Positions 19,115 to 27,308 of a stretch of 64,000 nucleotides of DNA are shown here, piece after piece. Position 1 is the first letter of the stretch. Every line of letters starts with the position of its first letter. Below the pieces are notes generated by a model that was given only the letters and a program-made list of their open reading frames with translations, was not told the DNA's origin and searched no databases. A program made the translations under genes and the position numbers. The DNA is from Gordonia paraffinivorans NBRC 108238 (GTDB lineage: Bacteria > Actinomycetota > Actinomycetes > Mycobacteriales > Mycobacteriaceae). The stretch is taken from contig NZ_BAOQ01000005.1 of NCBI RefSeq assembly GCF_000344155.1, positions 26,980-90,979 on the forward strand, given 5' to 3'.

Positions 19115-20347
19115 CGGCGGTACCTGTTCTTCCTCGCCTGGGCAGCGCGTCGTCTGATCCGGTGGGTGTCCACCGACGACGTGCACGAGCTCGTCGTCGC
19201 GGGCATCGCGCTGGCGCTGTCCTACCTCACCCGCTACGACGGCGGCGCGGCGGCGTTGGCCGCCGGGGCCGTCGTCGGATGGATCACGTACCGGCGGCGT
19301 GACCCCCGCAAGCGGATTCCGCGGGCCCTCGTCGACGTCACCATCGTCGTCGCGCCGGCCGCGCTCGCGTTCGTCGTCTGGGCGGCGACGGGCTGGCTGA
19401 TCACCGGAGACGCGTTCGCGCAGTTCACGTCCGAGTACGGCAACGCGGCCATCATCGCGCAGTCGGGCGGGTCGGGCTCGTCGGCGACCTCCGAGGCGTT
19501 GGGGTTCTCGGCGATGGAGATGCTGATCCTGGCTCCGCTGTTGCCGCTGCTCGCGCTCGTCGTCATCGCGTACCGGGCACGCAGGCACCGGCTGGCCCCG
19601 CTGGCGCCGTGCCTGATGATCGTGGCCGTGCTGGCGTTCCAGGTGCTCACCTACGCCCGCGGATCGACGTTCGGCTTCCTGCGCTTCTACATGACGGTGA
19701 CCGTCCTCGCCGCGATCCTCGCCCTGTTGTCGGTGCCGCGGCGGGCGCCCATACCGGTGCGGCGCCTGGGCGCCCACGCGGACATCCCCGGGACCCTCCC
19801 GCACCCATCGGCCCTCCGCTACCGGCTCGCCGCGACCCTGGCGGTGATCGCGAGTCTCGTGGCGCTGCCGGTGACCGCCGAGGGGATGACATCGCCCAAG
19901 TACGCGCCGCAGGAGTTCGCGCTCGCGTCGGTCGTAGACCCGCAGCCGGACTCCGTCGATCCGAAGTACCTGGACGAGCAACGCGTCGTGCGCACCTTCT
20001 CCACCGAGCGGGCGCTCGCCGAGTACCTGGACTCGCTCGACCTCCCCGACGGTTCGGTGCTGACCGACACGGTCTACGGATTCGCCGTGGTGGTCCAGTC
20101 CGCGCGGCCGAAGCAGTTCGTCATCCCGTCGGACCGGGACTTCACCGCGCTGCTCGAGAACCCGGCCGGCGGCGGGGTGAAGTACTTCCTGACCGTCCCG
20201 AACGAGGGGCGCGGCGCGTCGGACGCGATCAACCAGCGTTATCCGACGATGTACGACAACGGCGCCCAGATAGGCGCGCTGGTCCTCGAGGCCCGGAACC
20301 AGGGCGTCGACCAGCCGGACTGGCGGGTGTACGAGATCGTGCGGTAG
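19115..20347 (+). pseudogene. 5'-truncated multi-pass membrane glycosyltransferase-like gene
   Basis: Open frame of about 400 codons encoding the C-terminal part of a multi-pass membrane protein. It starts abruptly in the middle of a helix (YLFFLAWAARRLIRW) and continues with AGIALALSYLTRYDG, a motif seen in actinobacterial GT-C-like membrane proteins. Several more helices and an extracytoplasmic C-terminal domain follow. The frame is closed by a TGA at 19079 and no start codon precedes the helix; the first possible start is GTG 19166, inside the conserved part. The N-terminal catalytic loops of such proteins are therefore missing. A short functional protein from 19166 cannot be excluded. Confidence 0.6.
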
Positions 20348-20366
20348 GCGGCGATACCGGTCGGGG

Positions 20367-21572
20367 TCACCCGCTGAACCGGGAAGCGCTCTCGTGCAGC
20401 ATCTTCCACGCCGGATCCGACGGGCCGATGTCGTAGGTGCAGTCCTGGTGCCGCGGGTCGGGCACATACGACCACAGCAGGGCGCCCGCTGTCCCGGCCT
20501 CGCGCTGCCGGGTGATGGCGGCGTCGAACCGGCGTGCCCGCTCCGTCACCGACAGGCATGAGCCCGCCTCGATGCCGATCTCGTTGACCACCAGGGGTTT
20601 GCCGAGTTCTCGTGCCTGCTCGATGCGGGCGCGCAGGTTGCTGCCCCGGGGTCCGCCGTCGGGATCGCCCACGCTCTCGTAGGCGTGGTAGTCGAGGACG
20701 TCGATCCCGGTGGAGCGGCTCACCTGTGCGTATCCGTCGCCCGCCAGGCCGCACTGGTCGCCGCCGACCAGGCCGGCGAAGATCGGCCGTTCGGGGTCGA
20801 ACTGTCGCAGGTGCGCGCCGGCGCGATCGAAGAACCTGCGGAGCACGGGGGTGGCGTCGTGCGGGCACGTGCGGTCCACCCACTCGCACGAGGCGCCGCA
20901 CTTGCTGGCCTCCGGCTCGCCGACGAGCTCCCAACCCGCGACCGCCCGCTCCTCGCGCCAGCGGGTGACCGCCGTCTCGACCCGGTCGGCGAAGGTCAGG
21001 CCGTGCGTCAGGGCGCGGGTCTCCCACTCTCCGGCGTAGAAGTCGTAGTCCTTGAACTCGTCGTCCTCACAGACTCCCGACACGCCGGTCAACACGGGGA
21101 GGACCAGTTGCTCGTGGCGCGCCGCCGCCTGGAAGACACGGTCGAGCGGCCCGAAGTCGAGCATCCCCGTGTTCTTGTCGACCACGAACGACGAGTAGAG
21201 GTTGAAACGGGTGAGCGAACGGGGCGGCAGCGCAGCGAAGTAGGCGTCGAGATCGACCTCGGCGCCGCATCCCTCGTTGACCGACCAGTCGGTTCCCGGT
21301 TGGTACGCGTTGAGCCCGATCGGCCACCACGGGCTGTCGTCGAGCATGAGACCGGTCGGGGTCGCCTGGACTCGGGGACCGGGCGTCTCGGATTCGGCGG
21401 CCGGTATCTCCGGCGAGCAACTCGTCATTCCGAGCAGCACGACGACGGCCAGGGCGACGGTGGTCACGAGGACGGCAACCGCTCGGGACCTCGCCCGGTC
21501 GGCTGCCGGGTCCGTCGTCGGCCCCGGGTTGCGGTGGATCACGGGATGGGAGATCACTCGCGGGTCAGACAC
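20367..21572 (-). CDS. Secreted lipoprotein, GH5-like glycoside hydrolase
   Basis: About 401 residues. An N-terminal hydrophobic segment AVAVLVTTVALAVVVLLGMTSC ends in a lipobox-like cysteine, so it is probably a membrane-anchored exoprotein. The rest is a TIM-barrel glycosidase of the cellulase/mannanase type. The start of the barrel is PWWPIGLNAYQPG, the putative acid/base lies in GWELVGEPEASKC and the nucleophile in PLVVNEIGIEAGS. The residue before the acid/base Glu is Gly, where GH5 enzymes normally have Asn. Several cysteine pairs suggest disulfides. GTG 21572 is an uncertain start because no clear ribosome-binding site is seen; GTG 21557 is possible. It is convergent with the truncated membrane glycosyltransferase gene. 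Confidence 0.7.
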   Translation of the reverse strand: MSDPRVISHPVIHRNPGPTTDPAADRARSRAVAVLVTTVALAVVVLLGMTSCSPEIPAAESETPGPRVQATPTGLMLDDSPWWPIGLNAYQPGTDWSVNEGCGAEVDLDAYFAALPPRSLTRFNLYSSFVVDKNTGMLDFGPLDRVFQAAARHEQLVLPVLTGVSGVCEDDEFKDYDFYAGEWETRALTHGLTFADRVETAVTRWREERAVAGWELVGEPEASKCGASCEWVDRTCPHDATPVLRRFFDRAGAHLRQFDPERPIFAGLVGGDQCGLAGDGYAQVSRSTGIDVLDYHAYESVGDPDGGPRGSNLRARIEQARELGKPLVVNEIGIEAGSCLSVTERARRFDAAITRQREAGTAGALLWSYVPDPRHQDCTYDIGPSDPAWKMLHESASRFSG

Positions 21573-21663
21573 GGGGCTCGACGAAAGCCCCTCCGACCAC
21601 GCACTCGGCGCGGATTCGTGGCCATGTCGGGACCTTCGACCCGGATTGCCTAGGGTGGCGGGC

Positions 21664-22224
21664 ATGGCGGGAAGACCCAGGCGGAGTCCGATGGCGAGAA
21701 CCGGTGCCGTGCTCGTCGGCATCGGCGTGACGGTCGTCGTGGCCGGTGGGTGCGGTTCGACGCCCGGCGGGGGACCGGAGGCGACGGGGGCCCACTCGTC
21801 GACAGCCGTCGAGACCACCGCCCCCGCGACGTCGTCCCGGGCGGGGTCGGTCGGCGCGTCGACGACCCGACGGGCACCGCGCGACGGGTCACCGAGTCCG
21901 ACGGTCGTCTATCGCCCGCCCTATATCGATCACGTGGAGTGGACCGACACCGCGGTGGGCCCGAGCCTGTCGGTGTTCCCGACCACGTCCGGGCGCCACA
22001 CCGACGACCCGGCCGGGATGGCCACGGCCTGGCAGGAGGTCCTGGCTCTCGAGCCGGGCGCGGACACGCCGGGGATGCAGGCGCAGTTCGACTGCCACTG
22101 GCGGTTCGCGCGGATCGTCGATCCAGAGAAGGCGAGCTGGAACCTCGAGCCCGGGCGTCCGGTGGTCACCGAGCAGGAGATGATCTCCGCGCGGTGCAAC
22201 CCCGGCTTCGCCGAGGAGTACTGA
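21664..22224 (+). CDS. DUF2599-domain lipoprotein
   Basis: A 186-residue predicted lipoprotein: signal helix ARTGAVLVGIGVTVVVAGGC, a Ser/Thr/Ala-rich spacer to about residue 75, then a compact domain starting YIDHVEWTDTAVGPSLSVFP. It ends with FDCHWRFARIVDPEKASWNLEPGRP and ISARCNPGFAEEY. This is the DUF2599 pattern found in many actinobacterial secreted proteins; function unknown. Two cysteines in the domain probably form a disulfide. ATG 21664 chosen; ATG 21691 is also possible. Confidence 0.75.
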   Translation: MAGRPRRSPMARTGAVLVGIGVTVVVAGGCGSTPGGGPEATGAHSSTAVETTAPATSSRAGSVGASTTRRAPRDGSPSPTVVYRPPYIDHVEWTDTAVGPSLSVFPTTSGRHTDDPAGMATAWQEVLALEPGADTPGMQAQFDCHWRFARIVDPEKASWNLEPGRPVVTEQEMISARCNPGFAEEY

Positions 22225-22252
22225 GCGTCGCCGAGCGCGTCGGGAGACCGGC

Positions 22253-23125
22253 TCAGCGGGTGCGGTACACGCGGCGCGAGCCGACGATCCGGCACGCCAC
22301 GTAGATCACGAACGAGATGATCGTGACGAACACCGATACCGGCAGCTTGGGGGCCAGCGACAGGAGCAGCCCGCCGATCGCGACGACCTCGGCGAACACC
22401 ACCGACAGCACCAGCGCACGCACCGGGTTGGCGGTGATCCGCGCCGCGGCCGCGCCGGGGGTGATCAACAGCGACATCACCAGCAGGGCGCCGATGATCT
22501 GCACCCCCTGGGCGCAGGCGAGGCCCATGACGATCGCGAAGACCACCGACAGGGTGCGCACGGGCACGCCGCGCGCCTGTGCGACCCGCGGGTCGGTGGA
22601 GGCGAACAGCAGCGGCCGGTAGATGACGGCGAGGACCGCCACGACGATCGCCGCGGTGATCGCGATAGCCACCAGTCCCTGCACGCCCACGCTGACGACT
22701 TGGCCGGTGAGCAGGGCGAAGCCCGTGCCGATCCGCCCGTAGAGCGCGAGGAACAGCACACCGATGCCGAGCCCGAAGGCCATCACCACGCCGATGACCG
22801 AATCGCGTTCGCGCGCCTTGTTGCCCATCCAGCCGAAGACGGCCGCCGCGACGACCGCGCCGATGACGCCGCCGAGGTTCACGCTGAACCCGGCGAGCAG
22901 CGCCGCGGCCGCACCGGTCACCGAGAGCTCGCTCGCGCCGTGCACGGCGAACGACATCTGCCGGGCGACGATGAGCGGGCCGAGCAGCCCGCCCACCAGG
23001 CCGAGGAGGGCCATCGCCAGCAGGGCGTGCTGCACGAAGTCGTAGCCGAGCAGGTCGGCGGTCGTGGAGAAGTCCCACAGGTCGCTGAAGCTGCGTTCGG
23101 CGGCCAGGGTCGTCGTGGCGCTCAT
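22253..23125 (-). CDS. znuB: Zinc/manganese ABC transporter permease
   Basis: A 290-residue ABC-3 family permease with about eight membrane helices (for example LLAMALLGLVGGLLGPLIVARQMSF and LLVMSLLITPGAAA). HGASELSVTGAAAALLAG is the conserved ABC-3 cytoplasmic region. It is the membrane channel for the metal delivered by the binding protein encoded upstream. Its ATG overlaps the ATPase gene stop (ATGA), so the three genes form one coupled operon, znuA-znuC-znuB. It is convergent with the DUF2599 gene. Confidence 0.9.
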   Translation of the reverse strand: MSATTTLAAERSFSDLWDFSTTADLLGYDFVQHALLAMALLGLVGGLLGPLIVARQMSFAVHGASELSVTGAAAALLAGFSVNLGGVIGAVVAAAVFGWMGNKARERDSVIGVVMAFGLGIGVLFLALYGRIGTGFALLTGQVVSVGVQGLVAIAITAAIVVAVLAVIYRPLLFASTDPRVAQARGVPVRTLSVVFAIVMGLACAQGVQIIGALLVMSLLITPGAAAARITANPVRALVLSVVFAEVVAIGGLLLSLAPKLPVSVFVTIISFVIYVACRIVGSRRVYRTR

Positions 23126-23946
23126 GCGGGGCGGCTCCCCGGCGTCTCGGGCGCGACGCAGTGGTGGGCGTCCTCGCCGCCGATCACCACCAGCCGGCCG
23201 TTCACCCGCAGCACCTCGACGTCGCTGCCGTAGAGCTCGCTGAGGGTCTCGGTGGTCATGACCTGCTCGGGGGTGCCGATGCGGAACCGGCCCCCCACGA
23301 GGTAGAGCACCCGGTCCACGTAGGGGAGGATCGGGTTGATCTCGTGGGTGACGAACACGACGGCGGTGCCGGCCTCGCGCCGCCGGCGGTCGATGAGGTC
23401 GACGACGACGTGCTGATTGGTGGGGTCGAGGCTCGCGAGCGGCTCGTCGCACAGCAGGAGGTCGGGCTCGCTCACCACGGCCTGCGCCACCCGCAGCCGT
23501 TGCTGTTCTCCGCCGGAGAGCACGCCCAGAGGTGCGTCGGCGTAGTGCCGCGCGTCCACTGCGTCGAGCGCGCGATCGACCAGCTCCCGGCGCCGGGCGC
23601 GGCCACGCAGACCCAGACCCCAGCGGTTGCCGTCCACGCCGAAGCCGACGAGGTCGCGCCCGCGGATGGCCATCGGATCGGCGTCGTCGGCGTGCTGCTG
23701 AGGGATGTAGCCGACGGCCTCGGTGGTCTCGACCGTGCCGCTGCGCAGCGCGTACTGGCCGAGCAGGACGCGCAGGAACGACGTCTTGCCCGATCCGTTG
23801 GGGCCGAGCACCGCGACGAACTCGCCGGGTTCGATGGCGAGGTCGAGGCCGTCCCAGAGCACGCGATCCCCGAACGCCAGGCGGGCCCCGGAGAACGTGA
23901 CGACCGGCCGGCCGCCGCGTTGCGCCGACACGGGACCGGGGGTCAC
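23122..23946 (-). CDS. znuC: Zinc/manganese ABC transporter ATP-binding protein
   Basis: A 274-residue ABC ATPase. Walker A GPNGSGKTS, Q-loop GYIPQQHADD, signature LSGGEQQRLRVAQAV, Walker B LLLCDEPLASLD and the switch histidine in VFVTHEINP are all present. The C-terminal extension ends EDAHHCVAPETPG. It powers the metal importer. The GTG start overlaps the znuA stop (GTGA), and the stop overlaps the znuB start. Confidence 0.93.
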   Translation of the reverse strand: MTPGPVSAQRGGRPVVTFSGARLAFGDRVLWDGLDLAIEPGEFVAVLGPNGSGKTSFLRVLLGQYALRSGTVETTEAVGYIPQQHADDADPMAIRGRDLVGFGVDGNRWGLGLRGRARRRELVDRALDAVDARHYADAPLGVLSGGEQQRLRVAQAVVSEPDLLLCDEPLASLDPTNQHVVVDLIDRRRREAGTAVVFVTHEINPILPYVDRVLYLVGGRFRIGTPEQVMTTETLSELYGSDVEVLRVNGRLVVIGGEDAHHCVAPETPGSRPA

Positions 23947-24902
23947 CGGGCTCCGCCGGAGGCGAGTGCGGCCGACAGTTCGCCGATCTGGTCGCGTTGC
24001 CAGGTGAGGTAATCGGTGACGCCGTCGGGCAGGGTCTCGGTGAAGTCGACGACGGGCACGCCGGCCTTCTTCGCGACGCCGAGCATCGCCTCGGTCACCG
24101 GGTCGATGGCCTGGACGTTGTAGATCAGCGCCTTCACCCCGCGGTCGGCGAGCAGGTCCTGCATCGCGGCGCGGTCGGCCGCCGACGGCGACTGGCCCTC
24201 CTCCACGGCCTGGGTGAACCCGGCCGGCGCGGCGTCGACGAGCCCGGCCTCGCTCAGCAGGTACCCCGCGAGCGGCTCGGTCTGGGCGACCTTCGTGCCG
24301 TCGTGCGCCTTGCGGATGGCGGCCAGTTCGGCGCGCAGGCCGTCGATGCCGGTGGTGAAGGTCTTCGCGTTCTCCCGGTAGGTCTCGGCGTTGGCCGGGT
24401 CCTGCTCGGCGAGTGCGTCGGCGATCTCGTCGGCGACCTCCGCGACGACGGGGAGGTCGTAGAAGACGTGCTCGTTCTGTCCGTCGGCCGGGTGCTCGTG
24501 GGCCGAGTGGTCGTGGTCGTGCGATCCGTCCTCGTGCGTGCCGTGCTCGTCGCCGGTGAACAGCGCGTAGGCGTCGATGACGGTGGCGTCGGAGTTGCGC
24601 GCGGCCTGCTCCATGTAGGCGTCGTAGTGCCCGCCGTTGACGACCAGCACGTCGGCGTCGGCGATCTGCGCGGTGTCGGCGGCCGACGGCTCGAACTCGT
24701 GGGGGTCGCCCTCGGTGCTGGTGTAGATCGCGGTGACCCGGGCCTTGTCCCCGGCGACCGCGGATGCCACCGCGCCCCACACGTTGGTGGAGGTGACCAC
24801 GGTCGGCGTGCCGTCACCGGTTCCCGACTCTCCGGAGCATCCGGCCAGGGCCAGTGCGGCTGTGGACAGTGCACCGGCGGCCGCCAGCAGCGTTCTCCTC
24901 AT
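23943..24902 (-). CDS. znuA: Zinc-binding lipoprotein of the metal ABC transporter
   Basis: A 319-residue cluster A-I solute-binding protein. The lipobox is ALALAGC. Metal ligands include the His in EGDPHEFEPS and the His in QNEHVFYDLP, with an acidic residue in VQAIDPVTEAM. Where many ZnuA proteins have a third His this one reads AQTEPLAGYLL, that is Glu. A His/Asp-rich loop (residues about 120-150, DGSHDHDHSAHEH) is typical of zinc-specific members. ATG 24902 has AAAGGG six bases upstream; a GTG at 24908 is less well placed. It is the first gene of the operon, behind a Zur-like box. Confidence 0.9.
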   Translation of the reverse strand: MRRTLLAAAGALSTAALALAGCSGESGTGDGTPTVVTSTNVWGAVASAVAGDKARVTAIYTSTEGDPHEFEPSAADTAQIADADVLVVNGGHYDAYMEQAARNSDATVIDAYALFTGDEHGTHEDGSHDHDHSAHEHPADGQNEHVFYDLPVVAEVADEIADALAEQDPANAETYRENAKTFTTGIDGLRAELAAIRKAHDGTKVAQTEPLAGYLLSEAGLVDAAPAGFTQAVEEGQSPSAADRAAMQDLLADRGVKALIYNVQAIDPVTEAMLGVAKKAGVPVVDFTETLPDGVTDYLTWQRDQIGELSAALASGGAR

Positions 24903-24920
24903 GGACACCCTTTACGCAAA

Positions 24921-24935
24921 TGACAATCGTTACCG
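24921..24935. promoter_or_regulatory. Zur-like box in the znuA promoter
   Basis: TGACAATCGTTACCG is an imperfect inverted repeat resembling the actinobacterial Zur pattern TGAnAATnATTnTCA at about nine of twelve defined positions. It lies 19 bp upstream of the znuA start. On the minus strand TACACT (24946-24941) is a fair -10, so the box would overlap the transcription start, as expected for a zinc-dependent repressor. Confidence 0.6.
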
Positions 24936-25073
24936 AAAACAGTGTAGGGGATCGTCCGGGCCGGTGCGAAGCGCATCGGTGATCTCTGTCTCGTCTTCGC
25001 GATGAGCGGTGCGCGGGCGGTCCGCGCCGGTGCTGTGCGCCGCAGGTGTCGCAGCTTCTCTAAGGTGGAGGGC

Positions 25074-26408
25074 ATGACCTCCAGCCCGATACCGCGGCGT
25101 GTCGCGTTGATCTCCGTGCACACCTCGCCGTTGGCGCAGCCGGGCACCGGCGACGCGGGCGGATTGAACGTCTACGTGTGGCAGACCGCGGTGCGGCTCG
25201 CGCGTCGCGGGATCGAGGTCGAGATCTTCACCCGGGCGACATCCTCGGCCGATGCCCCGGCTGTTGCGGCGGCGCCGGGGGTGACCGTCCGTCACGTGGT
25301 CGCCGGGCCGTTCGAGGGGCTCGACAAGCGCGACCTGCCCGCGCAGTTGTGCGCCTTCACCGCCGGGGTGCTCCGCGCCGAGGCCGCGCAGGCCCCGGGG
25401 TACTACGACATCATCCACTCGCACTACTGGCTGTCGGGCCAGGTCGGCTGGCTTGCCCGCGACCGGTGGGGCGTGCCGCTGGTGCACACCGCCCACACCC
25501 TCGCCGCGGTCAAGAACGCCGCGCTCGCCGCCGGTGACACCGCCGAACCCCAGCTCCGAGTGATCGGCGAGCAGCAGGTCGTCGGGGAGGCCGACCGCCT
25601 GGTCGCCAACACCGAGACCGAGGCGGCGGAACTGATCTCGATGTACGACGCCGACCCCGCCCGCATCGACGTCGTGACGCCCGGGGCCGATCTCGACTGC
25701 TACACCCCGGGATCGGTGGAACAGGCGCGCGCCGCACTGGGTATCGACCCCGACGAGACGATCGTGACCTTCGTCGGACGCATCCAGCCGCTGAAGGCGC
25801 CGGACCTGCTGGTCGCCGCCGCCGCCCCGCTCATCCGGGATGGTCACCGCCTGCGCCTGCTCATCGTCGGAGGCCCGTCGGGGTCGGGGCTGGAGCGGCC
25901 GACCGCCCTGATGGACCAGGTGGCCGAACTCGGGATCGCCGACTCGGTCACCTTCCTTCCGCCGCAGCCCTCGGATCGGCTGGCGCAGGTCTACCGGGCG
26001 TCGGATGTCGTCGCGGTGCCGAGCCATTCGGAGAGCTTCGGGCTGGTGGCGATCGAGGCGCAGGCGTGCGGGACGCCGGTCATCGCCGCAAACGTCGGAG
26101 GGCTCGCCGTCGCGGTCGACGACGGGCGCACCGGTGTGCTGGTCGACGGCCACGATGTCGGGGACTGGACGAATGCCCTGGAAAAGCTTCTCGGGCAACC
26201 GGATCGGCTGGCCGAACTCGGCCGCAACGCCCGCGCCCACGCCGAGAGGTTCTCCTGGGAGCACACCGTCGACGGGTTGATCGAGAGCTACCGCCACGCC
26301 ATGCGGTCCTTCGCCGCGCAGAACGAGTCCGCCGGTCGGGAGCCGACGCAGGGCGGGGCGCGCGTGCGCCGACGCTGGCGTCGGCGTCGTAACCGGGTGA
26401 CCGTCTGA
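25074..26408 (+). CDS. mshA: D-inositol-3-phosphate glycosyltransferase MshA
   Basis: A 444-residue GT4 glycosyltransferase catalysing the first step of mycothiol synthesis (UDP-GlcNAc plus inositol 3-phosphate). [22 protein letters not shown] is the MshA N-terminal signature; [32 protein letters not shown] and [24 protein letters not shown] (the E-x7-E nucleotide-sugar site) follow. Cytoplasmic. The ATG at 25074 was chosen because the conserved part begins directly after it. The basic Arg-rich tail is lineage-specific. It heads a block ordered like Rv0486 onward. Confidence 0.95.
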   Translation: MTSSPIPRRVALISVHTSPLAQPGTGDAGGLNVYVWQTAVRLARRGIEVEIFTRATSSADAPAVAAAPGVTVRHVVAGPFEGLDKRDLPAQLCAFTAGVLRAEAAQAPGYYDIIHSHYWLSGQVGWLARDRWGVPLVHTAHTLAAVKNAALAAGDTAEPQLRVIGEQQVVGEADRLVANTETEAAELISMYDADPARIDVVTPGADLDCYTPGSVEQARAALGIDPDETIVTFVGRIQPLKAPDLLVAAAAPLIRDGHRLRLLIVGGPSGSGLERPTALMDQVAELGIADSVTFLPPQPSDRLAQVYRASDVVAVPSHSESFGLVAIEAQACGTPVIAANVGGLAVAVDDGRTGVLVDGHDVGDWTNALEKLLGQPDRLAELGRNARAHAERFSWEHTVDGLIESYRHAMRSFAAQNESAGREPTQGGARVRRRWRRRRNRVTV

Positions 26409-26461
26409 TCGGGCCGGCACATCGGTGCCGACCCGGGGATCGAACATCGAGAGAGGATGCC

Positions 26462-27070
26462 GTGAGTCGCAACGAGGTCGTCGAACTGCTCGAGAAGGCA
26501 CTGACCGACAGCGGGATCGAGTTCTCCCGCAAGAGCGGAGGCGGTGCCGAGGTCGACCACATCGTCCTCGAGCTCCCCGGCGAGTACAAGCTCAAGACGA
26601 CCGTGCTCCTGACGGCCAGTGACCAGGGCGTCCGGATCGAGGCCTTCGTGTGCCGCCGTCCCGACGAGAACTTCGAGGCGGTCTACAAGTACCTGCTCAA
26701 GCGCAACCGCCGTCTGTACGGGGTGGCGTACACGATCGACAACACCGGAGACATCTATCTGGTCGGGCGGATCTCGCCCGACGCCCTGACGCACGCCGAG
26801 ATCGACCGCATCCTCGGCCAGGTGCTCGAGGCGGCCGACGGCGATTTCAACACCCTGCTCGAACTCGGCTTCCTCACCTCGATCCAGCGCGAGTGGGCCT
26901 GGCGCGTCGCGCGTGGCGAGTCGTTGCGCAACCTGCTGGCCTTCGAGCACCTCATCGACAAGGAGTCGCTCCCGGAACCCGGCGAGCCGCTCGAAGGGCG
27001 TTATGTCCCAGGCGAATCCGTGGTGGACGGGGCGCAGGCCGCGAGTGATGAGGGCGGCTCGGAGTTCTGA
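26462..27070 (+). CDS. YbjN-domain protein (Rv0487-like)
   Basis: A 202-residue acidic protein with a YbjN (secretion-chaperone-like) fold: alternating strands such as YKLKTTVLLTASDQGVRIEAFVCR and RRLYGVAYTIDNTGDIYLVGRI, then helices with FNTLLELGFLTSIQREWAWRV. The family's function is uncertain; some members resemble type III chaperones or bacterial sensory regulators. It sits directly after mshA with 53 bp between and starts at GTG 26462 after a GAGAGG-type ribosome-binding site. The last 30 residues look disordered. Confidence 0.78.
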   Translation: MSRNEVVELLEKALTDSGIEFSRKSGGGAEVDHIVLELPGEYKLKTTVLLTASDQGVRIEAFVCRRPDENFEAVYKYLLKRNRRLYGVAYTIDNTGDIYLVGRISPDALTHAEIDRILGQVLEAADGDFNTLLELGFLTSIQREWAWRVARGESLRNLLAFEHLIDKESLPEPGEPLEGRYVPGESVVDGAQAASDEGGSEF

Positions 27071-27249
27071 GGGGGTCGCGACCGAGACGCCGCCGGCCGG
27101 TCCGGCGCCGGCCGAGCCGATCGCCGTCGGGCCTGTTCGGCATCGACGGCCTCCGATGCCGCGTGCCGTCGTTCGGGACGGCCGGGCTGCCAAATGGCCA
27201 CCGCCGGACGCCGGATTCGTGAAGGATGGGACGCACAAGAGGTCCAGGT

Positions 27250-27281
27250 CACATTGTGTCAATGTCTGTTGATACGATGTG
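27250..27281. promoter_or_regulatory. Large imperfect palindrome upstream of the CoA ligase, candidate operator
   Basis: Arms CACATTGTGTCAA (27250-27262) and TTGATACGATGTG (27269-27281) match at 11 of 13 positions around a six-base centre. The right arm contains a -10-like TACGAT (27273-27278). The ligase ATG is at 27309 after GGAGG, so a bound repressor would block its promoter. The factor is not recognised. The region 27071-27249 before it shows no other feature. Confidence 0.55.
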
Positions 27282-27308
27282 CGGCGTAATCACACCACTG
27301 GAGGTGCA

